Made by a program: the position numbers and the translations under genes. A stretch of 64,000 bases of DNA from Paenibacillus prosopidis (GTDB lineage Bacteria > Bacillota > Bacilli > Paenibacillales > Paenibacillaceae): assembly GCF_003337375.1 (NCBI RefSeq), contig NZ_QPJD01000003.1:248001-312000 (forward strand). The letters run 5' to 3'. A model generated the notes under the pieces. That model did not search any database and had not been told where the DNA came from. It saw nothing but the letters and a program-made list of their open reading frames with translations. Shown in pieces: positions 24,900 through 33,858 of this stretch (positions within the stretch are counted from its first letter, which is position 1; each line of letters starts with the position of its first letter).

Positions 24900-25980
24900 A
24901 GTGCTGATTATTGATGACGAACCGTGGGCTCGAGAAGTTATAAAGTCGCTGGGAGAGTGGGATCGGCTGAGGCTTGCAATCGTCGGGGAAGCGGAGGATG
25001 GCAAGGAAGGGCTTCGATTAATTAAGGAGCTTGAACCGCAGATCGTACTGACAGATATGAGAATGCCCGGTTTCGACGGGGTGGAGCTGCTGCAGCAATT
25101 AAAAAGTCAGTTTCCGTCGCTGAAAATTGTTGTGATGAGCGGATATGACGATTTCATTTATTTAAAACAGGCGATCCACTCACGGGCAGTCGATTATTTA
25201 CTGAAGCCTGTTGATCCAATCGAGCTGAATGATGCACTCCGGAAATGTATCCATGAGCTGGAGGTTCAAAAGCAAACGGTAAACACCTCATGGAAATTGC
25301 CGCTTGTATTTCCGAGCACGGCTCTAATGGACCGCTATATGGCGCTGCGGCAGCGCGTATTCGCCGCTTTATTTGAACTATGCAAACCGGCTGTCTTGCA
25401 AACTATGGACAAACTGGAGGAGTTTTTGGAGAGTGCCTTTCCGGAAGGTATGGAACCGGCGCTACAAGCAAAAATGGGAGACGATTTTCTTCAGATTCTC
25501 GATCAATTCATGTCTGAAAATGAAGTTGGCTTCGAGTCCCGAGCTGCGGAGACGGATGCTGCTGCGCAATGGAAAAATGTATCCGAAACGTTCCAAGCGA
25601 TTGGACGCAAATATGGGGAAGCGATCGATAAAATCGAAGCCATTCGAAAAACAAAAACTCGTCTGGTCATCGTTGAAGTGCAGAGCTATATCGACCAGCA
25701 TTATATGGACCCTATATCGCTCGAGACGGTCGCTCATCAGTTTTTTGTGAGCAAAGAACATTTAAGCCGCGTATTCAAAACGACCGTTGGCGAGAATCTC
25801 ACCGAATATATTATCCGCATGCGTATGGAAAAGGCGAGAGAGCTTCTGATGCAGCCGCACATCTCGATAAAACAGGCAGCACAAATGGTCGGATACCCGG
25901 AGCAGGCTTATTTTCACCGCGTGTTCAAGAAGCAGTTCGGCATCACGCCGGGCGATATTCGCAGCGGTAAAGAAAAGTAA
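24892..25980 (+). CDS. Response regulator, YesN type (AraC output)
   Basis: This is the cytoplasmic partner of the sensor kinase. The receiver domain (residues 1-~120) has the acidic pair Asp8-Asp9, the phosphoacceptor Asp55 in LTDMRMPG and Lys105 in DYLLKPV. A linker follows, then a C-terminal AraC-type DNA-binding domain (LETVAHQFFVSKEHLSRVF and IKQAAQMVGYPEQAYFHRVF). The translational overlap with the kinase gene (ATGAATAA) shows coupled expression. It probably activates the binding protein/permease/GH5 genes that start 100 bases downstream. The 362-residue length is on the short side for YesN. Confidence 0.95.
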   Translation: MNKVLIIDDEPWAREVIKSLGEWDRLRLAIVGEAEDGKEGLRLIKELEPQIVLTDMRMPGFDGVELLQQLKSQFPSLKIVVMSGYDDFIYLKQAIHSRAVDYLLKPVDPIELNDALRKCIHELEVQKQTVNTSWKLPLVFPSTALMDRYMALRQRVFAALFELCKPAVLQTMDKLEEFLESAFPEGMEPALQAKMGDDFLQILDQFMSENEVGFESRAAETDAAAQWKNVSETFQAIGRKYGEAIDKIEAIRKTKTRLVIVEVQSYIDQHYMDPISLETVAHQFFVSKEHLSRVFKTTVGENLTEYIIRMRMEKARELLMQPHISIKQAAQMVGYPEQAYFHRVFKKQFGITPGDIRSGKEK

Positions 25981-26088
25981 TGACATATCAATATTGTGCA
26001 ATAAAAGTTGCTAATCGGCGCTAATGTTTCATCCTGCACACCTCATCTATACTGAAGAAGCACTAAACCAATAAGGGGGATGTACACG

Positions 26089-27414
26089 ATGAAGAAAGCG
26101 CTTTATCTAGGACTTGTAGGGTTATTGTTGTTGTTGTCGCTTGCTGCTTGCAGCTCTAACAACAACAAAGGTAACGGTGCAGAGCCGGCACCTACCAATG
26201 CAGAAGGAACCACTGCAGAAAAAACGGAGGAACCAACGGCGAAAGCACAAAAAGTGGAATTGAAAATACAGATCGGTTCTCCTAGGTTTAAGGATCAATT
26301 TGAGAAGTATTTTGAGCAGTTCAAGGCGAAGGAGCTCGCGGAGAAAAATATTGAGGTTACAATCGACCTTGAGATGCCGAATCCGGATCAGGCTAAGCAA
26401 GTACTGCAGGCCAGACTCGCTTCTGACGATGCGCCGGACATCTTCGATGTTCATGCAAACGATCTATCCACTTATTATAAAGCGGGTTATTTGGAGGATC
26501 TTACGACGCAGCCTGCGATTGCAACGTTATATGACAGTGTGAAGAGTACGGTGACGCTTGACGGTCAAGTCGTTGCGCTTCCGCTCGAGAGCTTGTCATG
26601 GGGTTATCTATACAATAAAAAAATATTCAGCGATTTAGGAATCACGCCTCCGCAGACGCTTGATGAAATGAAAGCGGTTGTAGAAAAGCTGAATGCGAAT
26701 AACATAAAGCCGTTCCTGCTTGCTTTCCAAGAGTCATGGGTGCCGCAGCTTATGACAGCGCTCTCTCTCGGCGGAATCATTTCATCGGAGCATTCGGACT
26801 GGATCGAGAAAATGAATAAAGGCGAAGCCTCATACGCGGATCTACAGGATATTTTCAACATTATCGATCTTATTATGGCCAACGGCACAGATAAACCATT
26901 TGAAGTCGGAAACGAAGCAGGTTCAACTGATTTCGCTAACGGCAAAGCTGCTATGTGGATTCAAGGCCCATGGAATGCGGAAACCATTTTGAAGGTTAAT
27001 CCTGAAATGGAATTCGGCGTTGCTCCGCTTCCGGTCAGCAACAATGCGGCAGGCACGATGATCAATCTGTCGACTTCGACTACCCTTGCCTTATCGAAGA
27101 CCAGCAAAAACAAAGAAGTGGCGCTTGATCTTCTGAACTACTTCTATGATGAAAAGGATTCATCGGCGTTGTTCCAGGAGCTGAAATTTAATCCGGTGTC
27201 TACCGTGCATCAATACGAGGTATTCCCATGGGTGAATGAAGCATCTGAATACGTTGCTCAGGGTAAAGCCTATCAGGATTTGAAGCTCCCGAACGGCGTA
27301 ACGGACGAACAGGCGAAATTGCTTCAAAGCTACTATGCCAAAGAGGTTACAAAGGAACAGTTTATCGCGAGCATGGATAAGGCTTGGGCGACTGCGATCA
27401 AAGCTGCGCAATAA
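26089..27414 (+). CDS. Sugar-binding lipoprotein of an ABC importer (SBP family 1)
   Basis: This is an extracellular sugar receptor. The signal peptide ends in LSLAAC, giving lipid-modified Cys21, followed by a low-complexity linker rich in Ala, Glu and Thr. Typical family-1 binding-protein features are ARLASDDAPDIFDVHAND, the hinge GYLYNKKIFSDLGITPPQTL and FANGKAAMWIQGPWN. The ATG at 26089 lies eight bases after AAGGGGG; an ATG at 26080 overlaps that site. It heads a unit with two permeases and a GH5 enzyme. A TATACT box at 26048 with a poor -35 (TGTTTC) fits an activator-dependent promoter. Confidence 0.94.
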   Translation: MKKALYLGLVGLLLLLSLAACSSNNNKGNGAEPAPTNAEGTTAEKTEEPTAKAQKVELKIQIGSPRFKDQFEKYFEQFKAKELAEKNIEVTIDLEMPNPDQAKQVLQARLASDDAPDIFDVHANDLSTYYKAGYLEDLTTQPAIATLYDSVKSTVTLDGQVVALPLESLSWGYLYNKKIFSDLGITPPQTLDEMKAVVEKLNANNIKPFLLAFQESWVPQLMTALSLGGIISSEHSDWIEKMNKGEASYADLQDIFNIIDLIMANGTDKPFEVGNEAGSTDFANGKAAMWIQGPWNAETILKVNPEMEFGVAPLPVSNNAAGTMINLSTSTTLALSKTSKNKEVALDLLNYFYDEKDSSALFQELKFNPVSTVHQYEVFPWVNEASEYVAQGKAYQDLKLPNGVTDEQAKLLQSYYAKEVTKEQFIASMDKAWATAIKAAQ

Positions 27415-27447
27415 GGAAGGCAACCGACTGACTGGGAGTGACGGAAT

Positions 27448-28335
27448 ATGAACGTAACGAGAAAAAACAAGCAAACAGTCATTCTTCTTGCCTTCGTGCT
27501 TCCAGCCTTATTGTTTTACGCTGTATTCACCATCGCCCCTACTTTCGGGGGCGTGTGGTACAGCCTGACGAATTGGAATGGCCTGAATCCCACCTATGAA
27601 ATGGTGGGATTCTCCAATTATACCGAAGCGCTTGGGAATGATCCTTATTTCATCAAATCCATTTGGTTCACGATACAATATGTGATTTATATGGTCGTTT
27701 TGCAAAATGTAATCGCACTGCTATTGGCTGTATTCGTGGAGTCGAGAAGGCATAGTAAGGTGTTGTTCCGGACCATTTTCTTTACTCCGAATATGCTCAG
27801 CTTGATTATCGGCGGGTTCATGTGGGTTTTTATCTTTACTAAGGTACTGCCTTCTATCGCAGAAAAAACAGGCTTTCTCTTCTTGGACCAATCCTGGATT
27901 GGCGATCCATCCTGGTCGTTCTACTCTATTATCATTCTTTCCTTATGGGGCGGCGTAGGGTATCAAATGGTTATTTATATAGCGGCTTTGCAAGTGGTCC
28001 CGGAGCAATTAAGAGAAGCGGCTGCCATTGACGGCGCAAGCAGCGTGCAGATCTTCCGGCATGTCACGCTTCCAATGATCTATCCTGCCGTCACGATCGG
28101 TATTTTCCTGACGCTTAGTTCTTCGTTTAAAGTGTTTGATGCCGTATATGCGTTAACAGGCGGCGGTCCAGGCAGGTCAACGCAGGTGATTGCGCTCAAT
28201 ATCGTGGAAGAAGCGTTCCGCTTCAACCAGCGTTTTGGCTATGCCAGCGCCAAAGCCATTATCCTATTCGTAATTGTCTTGCTCATAACGATGCTTCAAT
28301 TATGGATAATGAAGAAAAGAGAGGTGGAGGCATAA
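27448..28335 (+). CDS. Sugar ABC transporter permease (MalF/UgpA type)
   Basis: This is a membrane subunit of the sugar importer, 295 residues with six membrane segments. The EAA loop is EAAAIDGASSVQIFRHVTLP (near residues 190-210), and the family motif ALTGGGPGRSTQVIALNIVE lies near residue 235. It starts 33 bases after the binding-protein gene with GGGAGTG as ribosome binding site. It forms a pair with the permease encoded next, whose start codon overlaps this stop codon. No ATPase gene is present, which fits use of a shared MsmX-type ATPase. Confidence 0.94.
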   Translation: MNVTRKNKQTVILLAFVLPALLFYAVFTIAPTFGGVWYSLTNWNGLNPTYEMVGFSNYTEALGNDPYFIKSIWFTIQYVIYMVVLQNVIALLLAVFVESRRHSKVLFRTIFFTPNMLSLIIGGFMWVFIFTKVLPSIAEKTGFLFLDQSWIGDPSWSFYSIIILSLWGGVGYQMVIYIAALQVVPEQLREAAAIDGASSVQIFRHVTLPMIYPAVTIGIFLTLSSSFKVFDAVYALTGGGPGRSTQVIALNIVEEAFRFNQRFGYASAKAIILFVIVLLITMLQLWIMKKREVEA

Positions 28336-29189
28336 TGGCGAAGCGGCATTCGGACCATTCAGCAATTAAGCACGGCGCCGGAAATGCTTTCATTGTTCTC
28401 TTTTTGATAATCGCCGCGATCATCACCCTATTTCCTATTTATATGGCATTGCTAAATTCCTTGAAATCGGACGGGGAAATGCTGAATCGGATTTTGGCGC
28501 TTCCTATCCGACTGGAGTTCGGTAATTACGCTGACGCATACCGGAAAATCGATTTTTTAAGAAGCTTCTGGAATACGATCGTCGTGACAATCACAGGTGT
28601 GACGGGAATTATTCTATTCGCATCAATGGCCGGATACAAAATGTCGCGGACTCCGGGAAAGCTAAGCAATTTTTTGTTCGCATTATTCGTTTTGTCATCC
28701 TTAATTCCGTTTCATTCCATCTTAATTACGCTTGTTAAAATCGCTAAAGAGATCAAAGTTCAGGGGACTACGGTTGGTCTCGGGTTGATCTACATCGGGC
28801 TTGGAGTCGCGCTGGCCATCTTTCTATACCATGGTTTCGTAAAGTCGATTCCAAGAGATTTGGACGAAGCGGCGCTTATGGATGGCTGCGGCGATTTTCG
28901 GTTGTTTTTTGTCATCATCTTTCCGCTGCTTCTTCCCATTACGGCAACGGTCGCTATTTTGAATGCGTTGTGGATGTGGAACGATTTCCTGCTGCCGCTG
29001 CTTATGCTTACGGATTCCGATTATTACACGCTGCTTATTTCGACCAATATGCTTTTCGGCGAGTACAATAACGACTGGTCGGCAATTCTGGCTTCTTTGG
29101 TGCTGACGATGCTTCCGATTATGGTCGTGTATCTGCTCCTGCAAAAGTATATTTTAAGCGGTATAGCTGAAGGTGCGATTAAAGGTTGA
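28335..29189 (+). CDS. Sugar ABC transporter permease (MalG/UgpE type)
   Basis: This is the second membrane subunit, 284 residues from the ATG at 28335, which overlaps the upstream stop codon by one base (TAATG). GAGGTGGAGG gives a strong ribosome binding site for it; a start at 28302 would lie within the upstream gene without such a site. It has six membrane helices and the EAA loop DEAALMDGCGDFRLFFVIIF. It ends with LSGIAEGAIKG, the usual MalG-type C-terminus. It is part of the receptor/permease/GH5 operon. Confidence 0.94.
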   Translation: MAKRHSDHSAIKHGAGNAFIVLFLIIAAIITLFPIYMALLNSLKSDGEMLNRILALPIRLEFGNYADAYRKIDFLRSFWNTIVVTITGVTGIILFASMAGYKMSRTPGKLSNFLFALFVLSSLIPFHSILITLVKIAKEIKVQGTTVGLGLIYIGLGVALAIFLYHGFVKSIPRDLDEAALMDGCGDFRLFFVIIFPLLLPITATVAILNALWMWNDFLLPLLMLTDSDYYTLLISTNMLFGEYNNDWSAILASLVLTMLPIMVVYLLLQKYILSGIAEGAIKG

Positions 29190-29213
29190 TCGGGAAGGGA
29201 CGAGGACTTGGAA

Positions 29214-30836
29214 ATGGAGCATAAACGTGAAGTGCGGGGCTTTCTAAAAGCTTCCGGAAAAAAAGTAATAAACGGCGAGGGGCAAGAAATCGTGCTTCGA
29301 GGCGTCGGTTTCGGCAGCTGGCTGCTGCCGGAAGGTTATATGTGGCGTTTTCCCGATCAGGGCGACCGTCCAAGACGGATCGAACGATTGATTGCGGATT
29401 TGGTCGGAGAGACGAAGGCAGCCGAGTTTTGGGAGCTTTATTATGATCGATATACGGCTGAAGCGGATATTCAAAAAATCGCATCCGAGGGCTTCAATTC
29501 TGTACGCGTTCCTATTAGCGCCAGATTTCTTATTGAAGAGGGAGAACCCTTGCGTGTAAAAGAAGGTCGTTTGCAGCTCTTAGACCGGGTAATAGAGTGG
29601 TGCCGGAAATATTCTCTCTATGTCATTCTGGATTTGCATGGCGCTCCCGGCGGACAGACCGGTACCAATATCGACGATTCGGAAAACGACAAGCCTGAAC
29701 TGTTTATGGATGAGCGAAATAAACGGTTGACGGTTGCTCTATGGAGGATGCTTGCCGACCGCTATCAGGATGAATGGATCGTGGCAGGGTATGATTTGCT
29801 GAACGAGCCGCTTCCTGACTGGTTCTCGGCCTATAACGACCAAGTCATGCCATTGTATAAAGAGATTGTAGAGGCGATTCGGGAAGTAGATAACCGTCAT
29901 ATGATCATTTTGGAAGGCGCGCACTGGGCTACCGACTGGTCGATATTCGATGAGAAGATCGACGACAATCTCATGCTTCAATTTCATAAATACTGGAACA
30001 ATCCTGATACCGAGAGTATTCAGCTATTTTTGGACAAACGGGAGGAGTGGAATGTTCCGATCTTCATGGGTGAAGGCGGGGAAAACAACTGCGATTGGTT
30101 CGCGGGAGTATTCAGGCTATACGAGGACCATGATATTTCTTGGAACTTCTGGACATGGAAGAAGCTCGACTGCACCAACTCTCCTTGTTCCGTCATTATG
30201 CCTAACGGCTGGCGGCTGCTTGTAGACTATTTAGAAGGTGGCGCCAAGCCGGATGCGAAATTGGCTGAACGTATTTTGTGGGAGTACTTAGACAATCTAT
30301 CGATTGAACGCTGTTTGTACCGGCCTGAGGTTGTCAACGCTTTATTCCGCAGACCACCTGTACGGATTCCGGCAATTTTCTATGGCTATAAAGGGGGAGG
30401 TACAAGCTTCAGCATAGGAAAGACTGCGGAAAAGAACATCGGCTTTCGCGTGAATGACGGTATGGATATCCGGTTTGTGGAGAGCGAAAGGGAGAAGCCG
30501 AATTTTCAACATATGAAGGGCGAGGAATGGCAGCCAGATGAGCTTATGTATATTCAGCTGGCACCGAATGATTGGGTTGCCTATGAATTTACGGTTACAT
30601 CCATATCGTCTACTACTGATTATACGTTGGATATGCGGCTTCGAATGGAAAATTACGGCAGCGTCGCTGTTTGTTTGAACGGCGTCCTGCTTGGGACATC
30701 GGGAATGAAGGGAAACGACTGGCATACGGTTCGACTCCGCGGAAAATTCCAAGCTAAGGAGGGCATTAACCGATTGGTGCTAATGGCTGCCGATCTTCCT
30801 GCTTCTATTCAGTGGCTGCATATTTCTCCGGTCTAA
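29214..30836 (+). CDS. GH5-family glucanase-like enzyme with C-terminal beta domain
   Basis: This is a family-5-type glycoside hydrolase, with the acid/base Glu198 in LLNEPLPDW and the nucleophile Glu287 in FMGEGGENN, plus the typical start GEIVLRGVGFGSW-like segment (residues ~20-35) and FNSVRVPISARF. The last ~150 residues form a beta-rich region that resembles a carbohydrate-binding module. No signal peptide is visible, so it would act inside the cell on imported oligosaccharides, unusual for a cellulase but normal for this operon type. The ATG at 29214 follows CGAGGA. It is the last gene of the operon, before a strong terminator. Confidence 0.88.
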   Translation: MEHKREVRGFLKASGKKVINGEGQEIVLRGVGFGSWLLPEGYMWRFPDQGDRPRRIERLIADLVGETKAAEFWELYYDRYTAEADIQKIASEGFNSVRVPISARFLIEEGEPLRVKEGRLQLLDRVIEWCRKYSLYVILDLHGAPGGQTGTNIDDSENDKPELFMDERNKRLTVALWRMLADRYQDEWIVAGYDLLNEPLPDWFSAYNDQVMPLYKEIVEAIREVDNRHMIILEGAHWATDWSIFDEKIDDNLMLQFHKYWNNPDTESIQLFLDKREEWNVPIFMGEGGENNCDWFAGVFRLYEDHDISWNFWTWKKLDCTNSPCSVIMPNGWRLLVDYLEGGAKPDAKLAERILWEYLDNLSIERCLYRPEVVNALFRRPPVRIPAIFYGYKGGGTSFSIGKTAEKNIGFRVNDGMDIRFVESEREKPNFQHMKGEEWQPDELMYIQLAPNDWVAYEFTVTSISSTTDYTLDMRLRMENYGSVAVCLNGVLLGTSGMKGNDWHTVRLRGKFQAKEGINRLVLMAADLPASIQWLHISPV

Positions 30837-30880
30837 CCCGGAGTTCCGCGTATATGAATAAAACCGAATAACCACTCAAA

Positions 30881-30928
30881 AGCCACAACATGGGCATGAT
30901 AGAAGATGTCCATGTTGTGGCTTTTTTA
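30881..30928 (+). terminator. Intrinsic terminator of the GH5 operon
   Basis: A perfect 13-bp stem (AGCCACAACATGG with CCATGTTGTGGCT) is followed by TTTTTT. Confidence 0.92.
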
Positions 30929-30959
30929 ACTGCAGGAAACGAATAAGAGGAAAAATGGA

Positions 30960-31649
30960 TTAAGTTACGAAACGGGTATAGTTATTGGTGTGACGGACTA
31001 ATCTGCAGTGGGACATGTATCTTTTTGTGCTCTTTTTCTGTGTATGAGTGCCTGTATTTTTTCGTCTTACGCAAACATAATTTTTTTTCGATACGGAATA
31101 AATTTTAAATCCTCTTCTTCTGCATCTGCCGGTCCATCCGGAATCAGTACCTGACTTTTTGAATTCAGGAAACTGCACTCTTCTCCATAAAGACTTTCTA
31201 AATAAAAGCGTTCCTCCCTTAACGGACCTCACATGCTTACGTTCTCCACCGGGCCGAAATACCATGAGCGCTTTCTTAGCCTCAAAATAGAGATAGGATG
31301 TATGCTTGCCGATAATGGAACCTTTACCTTTCTTGAGCGCAGTTACAGACTCCCTTAAATATTTGGGTCCATAATAATCATCATCATCAAACTTGGTGAT
31401 GATCCCTTCCTTCGCTCTGGCGATTGCGTAATTCAAACATTTTCCCAGATGATATTTTTGTGGAAGCTTATAAACCCTTACTTCGTTATTCGGATATTGG
31501 CTGGCTCTTTGTTTCCATAAATCAAGGTCCATATTGTCTTTGTTCAAGACGATAATCATCTCTTTGTCCTTCCAAACCTGCCGGTCATAATTGGCGAAGA
31601 CATTATCCATATAAGCGGATCTCATGGTACATGCAATAATGGTTACCAC
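30960..31649 (-). CDS. Family 2 glycosyltransferase (CgeD-like)
   Basis: This 229-residue GT-A-fold glycosyltransferase transfers a sugar from a nucleotide donor. The aspartate cluster KFDDDDYYGPKYL (Asp88-91) is the metal/nucleotide site, and YHLGKCLNYAIARAKEG is the conserved helix before it. Later, GTDSGWTGRCRRRGFKIYS and NYVCVRRKNTGTHT resemble the spore-maturation protein CgeD group, from memory. It starts at GTG immediately after the stop of the upstream GT4 gene (TAAGTG), with AAGGAG inside that gene's end. It forms an operon with the GT4 gene, divergent from nucleotide-sugar genes, so a spore or cell-surface glycan is likely. Confidence 0.85.
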   Translation of the reverse strand: MVTIIACTMRSAYMDNVFANYDRQVWKDKEMIIVLNKDNMDLDLWKQRASQYPNNEVRVYKLPQKYHLGKCLNYAIARAKEGIITKFDDDDYYGPKYLRESVTALKKGKGSIIGKHTSYLYFEAKKALMVFRPGGERKHVRSVKGGTLLFRKSLWRRVQFPEFKKSGTDSGWTGRCRRRGFKIYSVSKKNYVCVRRKNTGTHTQKKSTKRYMSHCRLVRHTNNYTRFVT

Positions 31650-32663
31650 TTACTCCAACTCCTTGTTTTGATTATTTATCAATTTCTTGTTCCATGTTGA
31701 ATTTTTAATGATTTTATATTTTTCCCCTTTAATGATCTGTCTGTATAGTTTCAGAAAATTATCGGTCATGATGCTGTCGGAGAAATTGGTTCTCACGTAA
31801 CGCCTGCATCTGCGGGCTGACGGGAAATTTCTTCGGTTCTGAACTTTAGAAATCATATCCTTCGTATTGTTGCATAGCAGTTTCGGCAATCCCTTTAAGA
31901 CTTCCGGAACGGCGCCTTTCTTGAACCCGAGCACGGGAGTTCCGCTGGCCAACGCTTCAATAAGAACGAGGCCGAAAGGCTCATTCCAAGTGGATGTGAA
32001 AAGAACACAGCTTGCTTTGGCTAACAGGTTCATCTTTGTTTTGCCTCCAACTGGTCCCACATATCGAATGCGTTTATTTAAGTGAGGCTTGATTTTGGAA
32101 TTAAAATACTTCTTATCATTAAGGGTACCTGCAATGATAAGCTTTTTCCCCGTTTTTTTTGCGACTTCAATCGCTAAGTGAACGCCTTTTTGCTCGATCA
32201 ATCTGCCAAGAAACAGAAGATAATTGCTTTTCTTCTTTCGGAAGGAATAATCATTGACCCTAATACCGTTATGGACGTAGTAGCCTTTATTTTTACCGTA
32301 TCTTTTTAGGATCGTTTTGCTTACGTATACCGGAATTTGAACCCCAGTTACCCCCTTTGAATGGGAGTTCCGTATGGTCGGAATGGGCGGGTTTGCATTC
32401 GCAACGATACCGTAATGATCATGAATGATATCTACATCGTCAGGGAGATTTTTCATGATGAAATCGAGTTGTTCATCAGGATCGTCCGTAGGATACTCAA
32501 AGGTTTCGGTAGCTTGAGCTTTGGAACCTTTCTTGGCAAATAATATGACTTCATGCCCGCGTCGAACTAACTCCTCGGTTAAATAATAAACGTCCCGCTG
32601 CGTCCCGCCATAAGCCTTAGGAGGAACTGGAATCGTATTGGTCGATATTTGAGCAATCTTCAA
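31650..32663 (-). CDS. Family 4 glycosyltransferase
   Basis: This is a 337-residue GT-B glycosyltransferase. The N-terminal domain has TIPVPPKAYGGTQRDVYYL; the middle has LLFLGRLIEQKGVHLAIEVAK; the C-terminal donor site has the EX7E motif in NEPFGLVLIEALASGTPVL. This arrangement is typical of GT4 enzymes that use nucleotide sugars. The basic C-terminal tail is rich in Lys and Asn. It is translated with the GT2 gene that starts right after its stop. The divergent genes across the 200-base intergenic gap make NDP-sugars, so this pair probably builds a surface or spore polysaccharide. Confidence 0.92.
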   Translation of the reverse strand: MKIAQISTNTIPVPPKAYGGTQRDVYYLTEELVRRGHEVILFAKKGSKAQATETFEYPTDDPDEQLDFIMKNLPDDVDIIHDHYGIVANANPPIPTIRNSHSKGVTGVQIPVYVSKTILKRYGKNKGYYVHNGIRVNDYSFRKKKSNYLLFLGRLIEQKGVHLAIEVAKKTGKKLIIAGTLNDKKYFNSKIKPHLNKRIRYVGPVGGKTKMNLLAKASCVLFTSTWNEPFGLVLIEALASGTPVLGFKKGAVPEVLKGLPKLLCNNTKDMISKVQNRRNFPSARRCRRYVRTNFSDSIMTDNFLKLYRQIIKGEKYKIIKNSTWNKKLINNQNKELE

Positions 32664-32865
32664 AGTTCACATCTCCCTTAGGTTAATATCTATGGGCACT
32701 TCTTGTTAAGATATGAACGGTTTTCAGTTGGTGACACGGCTACTACAATAGATGGGCATTGTTAATTCCGCTCTGTAAGAATCGAATTGAGGAGCTTGGC
32801 CCATACCAATATCAAATACTTTTCATAGATTAATAGAAATTGATCTTTACTAGGGGAGATGCGAT

Positions 32866-33858
32866 TTGAAAGGACTTATCCTCTGTGCTGGAAAAGGGAC
32901 GCGGCTGCATCCGATCACCCTCAAACATCCAAAAACGCTAATGCCTGTTGCCAACACCCCGCTATTGCAGACTTGCATAGAAAAATTAGTCGAGCAGGGG
33001 ATAGTGGAGATCGGAATCGTCATACATCCAACGCAAGAGTTTGAAATTAGGGAGCAATTCGGAAACGGCGAATCTCGGGGGGTATCCATCACTTATATTT
33101 ACCAAACCGAAGCAAAAGGCATTTCGGATGCGGTGAAGCAAGCACAATCTTATATCGGAGAGGATGCTTTTTTGCTGTTGCTTGGTGACAATTTGATTTC
33201 CGAACCGCTAACTGAACTGAAAATTGACGTCGAAGAGAGGGGGAGTCACGGTTCCTTGCTGCTGGCAGAGGTTGAAAATCCACAAGATTACGGAATTTCG
33301 GAAGTGTTGGACGGACATATCGTAAGGTTGGAAGAAAAGCCTCAAAACCCCAAGTCTAATCTTGCCGTCTTGGGAGCTTATGCCTTGACTCGTTCGATCT
33401 TCTTAGCCGTAAAGGACATCAAGCCTTCCGCTAGGGGGGAGTATGAAATTACGGATGCTATCCAATGGCTCGTTGACCATAACTACCCCGTTACTTATCA
33501 CATCACGGAGAAGTTAAATATGGATGTTGGAACAGTAGACAGATGGTTGGAAGCCAATCGCAGAACGCTTGATGAGATGGATAATGATGGGACGATACAT
33601 GAAACCGCCATATTGGAAAATTGTACGATTATTAAACCGGTATCCATCGATCAGGGATGCGTCCTGAAAGATAGTGTTATCGGTCCTTATGTATCCATAG
33701 GCGCGGGCTCTCATATTGAAGGTTGCCGGATTGAGAACAGCATCATTCTTAATGGGGTTCATTTGAAGCATTTATCTAATACGTTAAAGGACACGGTCAT
33801 TGGATTTCAATCCGTCATGGCGGGCATACATCCAAGAGGAGATGGTAGTGACCAATGA
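32866..33858 (+). CDS. NDP-sugar pyrophosphorylase (glucose-1-phosphate thymidylyltransferase-like)
   Basis: This nucleotidyltransferase makes a nucleotide sugar from a sugar-1-phosphate and an NTP. The signature LCAGKGTRLHPITLKHPKTL lies at the N-terminus, LGDNLISEP holds the metal-binding Asp, and VLEEKP-like VRLEEKPQNPKSNL follows. The C-terminal third has left-handed beta-helix hexapeptides (IIKPVSIDQGCVLKDSVIG), as in long-type thymidylyltransferases. It starts at TTG with GGGGAGATG upstream. Its end overlaps the UDP-glucose dehydrogenase gene by four bases (ATGA), so the two are translationally coupled. Confidence 0.9.
   Translation: MKGLILCAGKGTRLHPITLKHPKTLMPVANTPLLQTCIEKLVEQGIVEIGIVIHPTQEFEIREQFGNGESRGVSITYIYQTEAKGISDAVKQAQSYIGEDAFLLLLGDNLISEPLTELKIDVEERGSHGSLLLAEVENPQDYGISEVLDGHIVRLEEKPQNPKSNLAVLGAYALTRSIFLAVKDIKPSARGEYEITDAIQWLVDHNYPVTYHITEKLNMDVGTVDRWLEANRRTLDEMDNDGTIHETAILENCTIIKPVSIDQGCVLKDSVIGPYVSIGAGSHIEGCRIENSIILNGVHLKHLSNTLKDTVIGFQSVMAGIHPRGDGSDQ

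Noticed and set aside
25981..26079. A copy of the 22-bp spaced operator before the second sugar-binding lipoprotein operon
   Set aside because: The gap has GCTAAT repeats 10 bp apart and TGTGCA/TGCACA arms, but nothing like the CGGA half-sites at 1331 and 10392. This operon has its own regulator.
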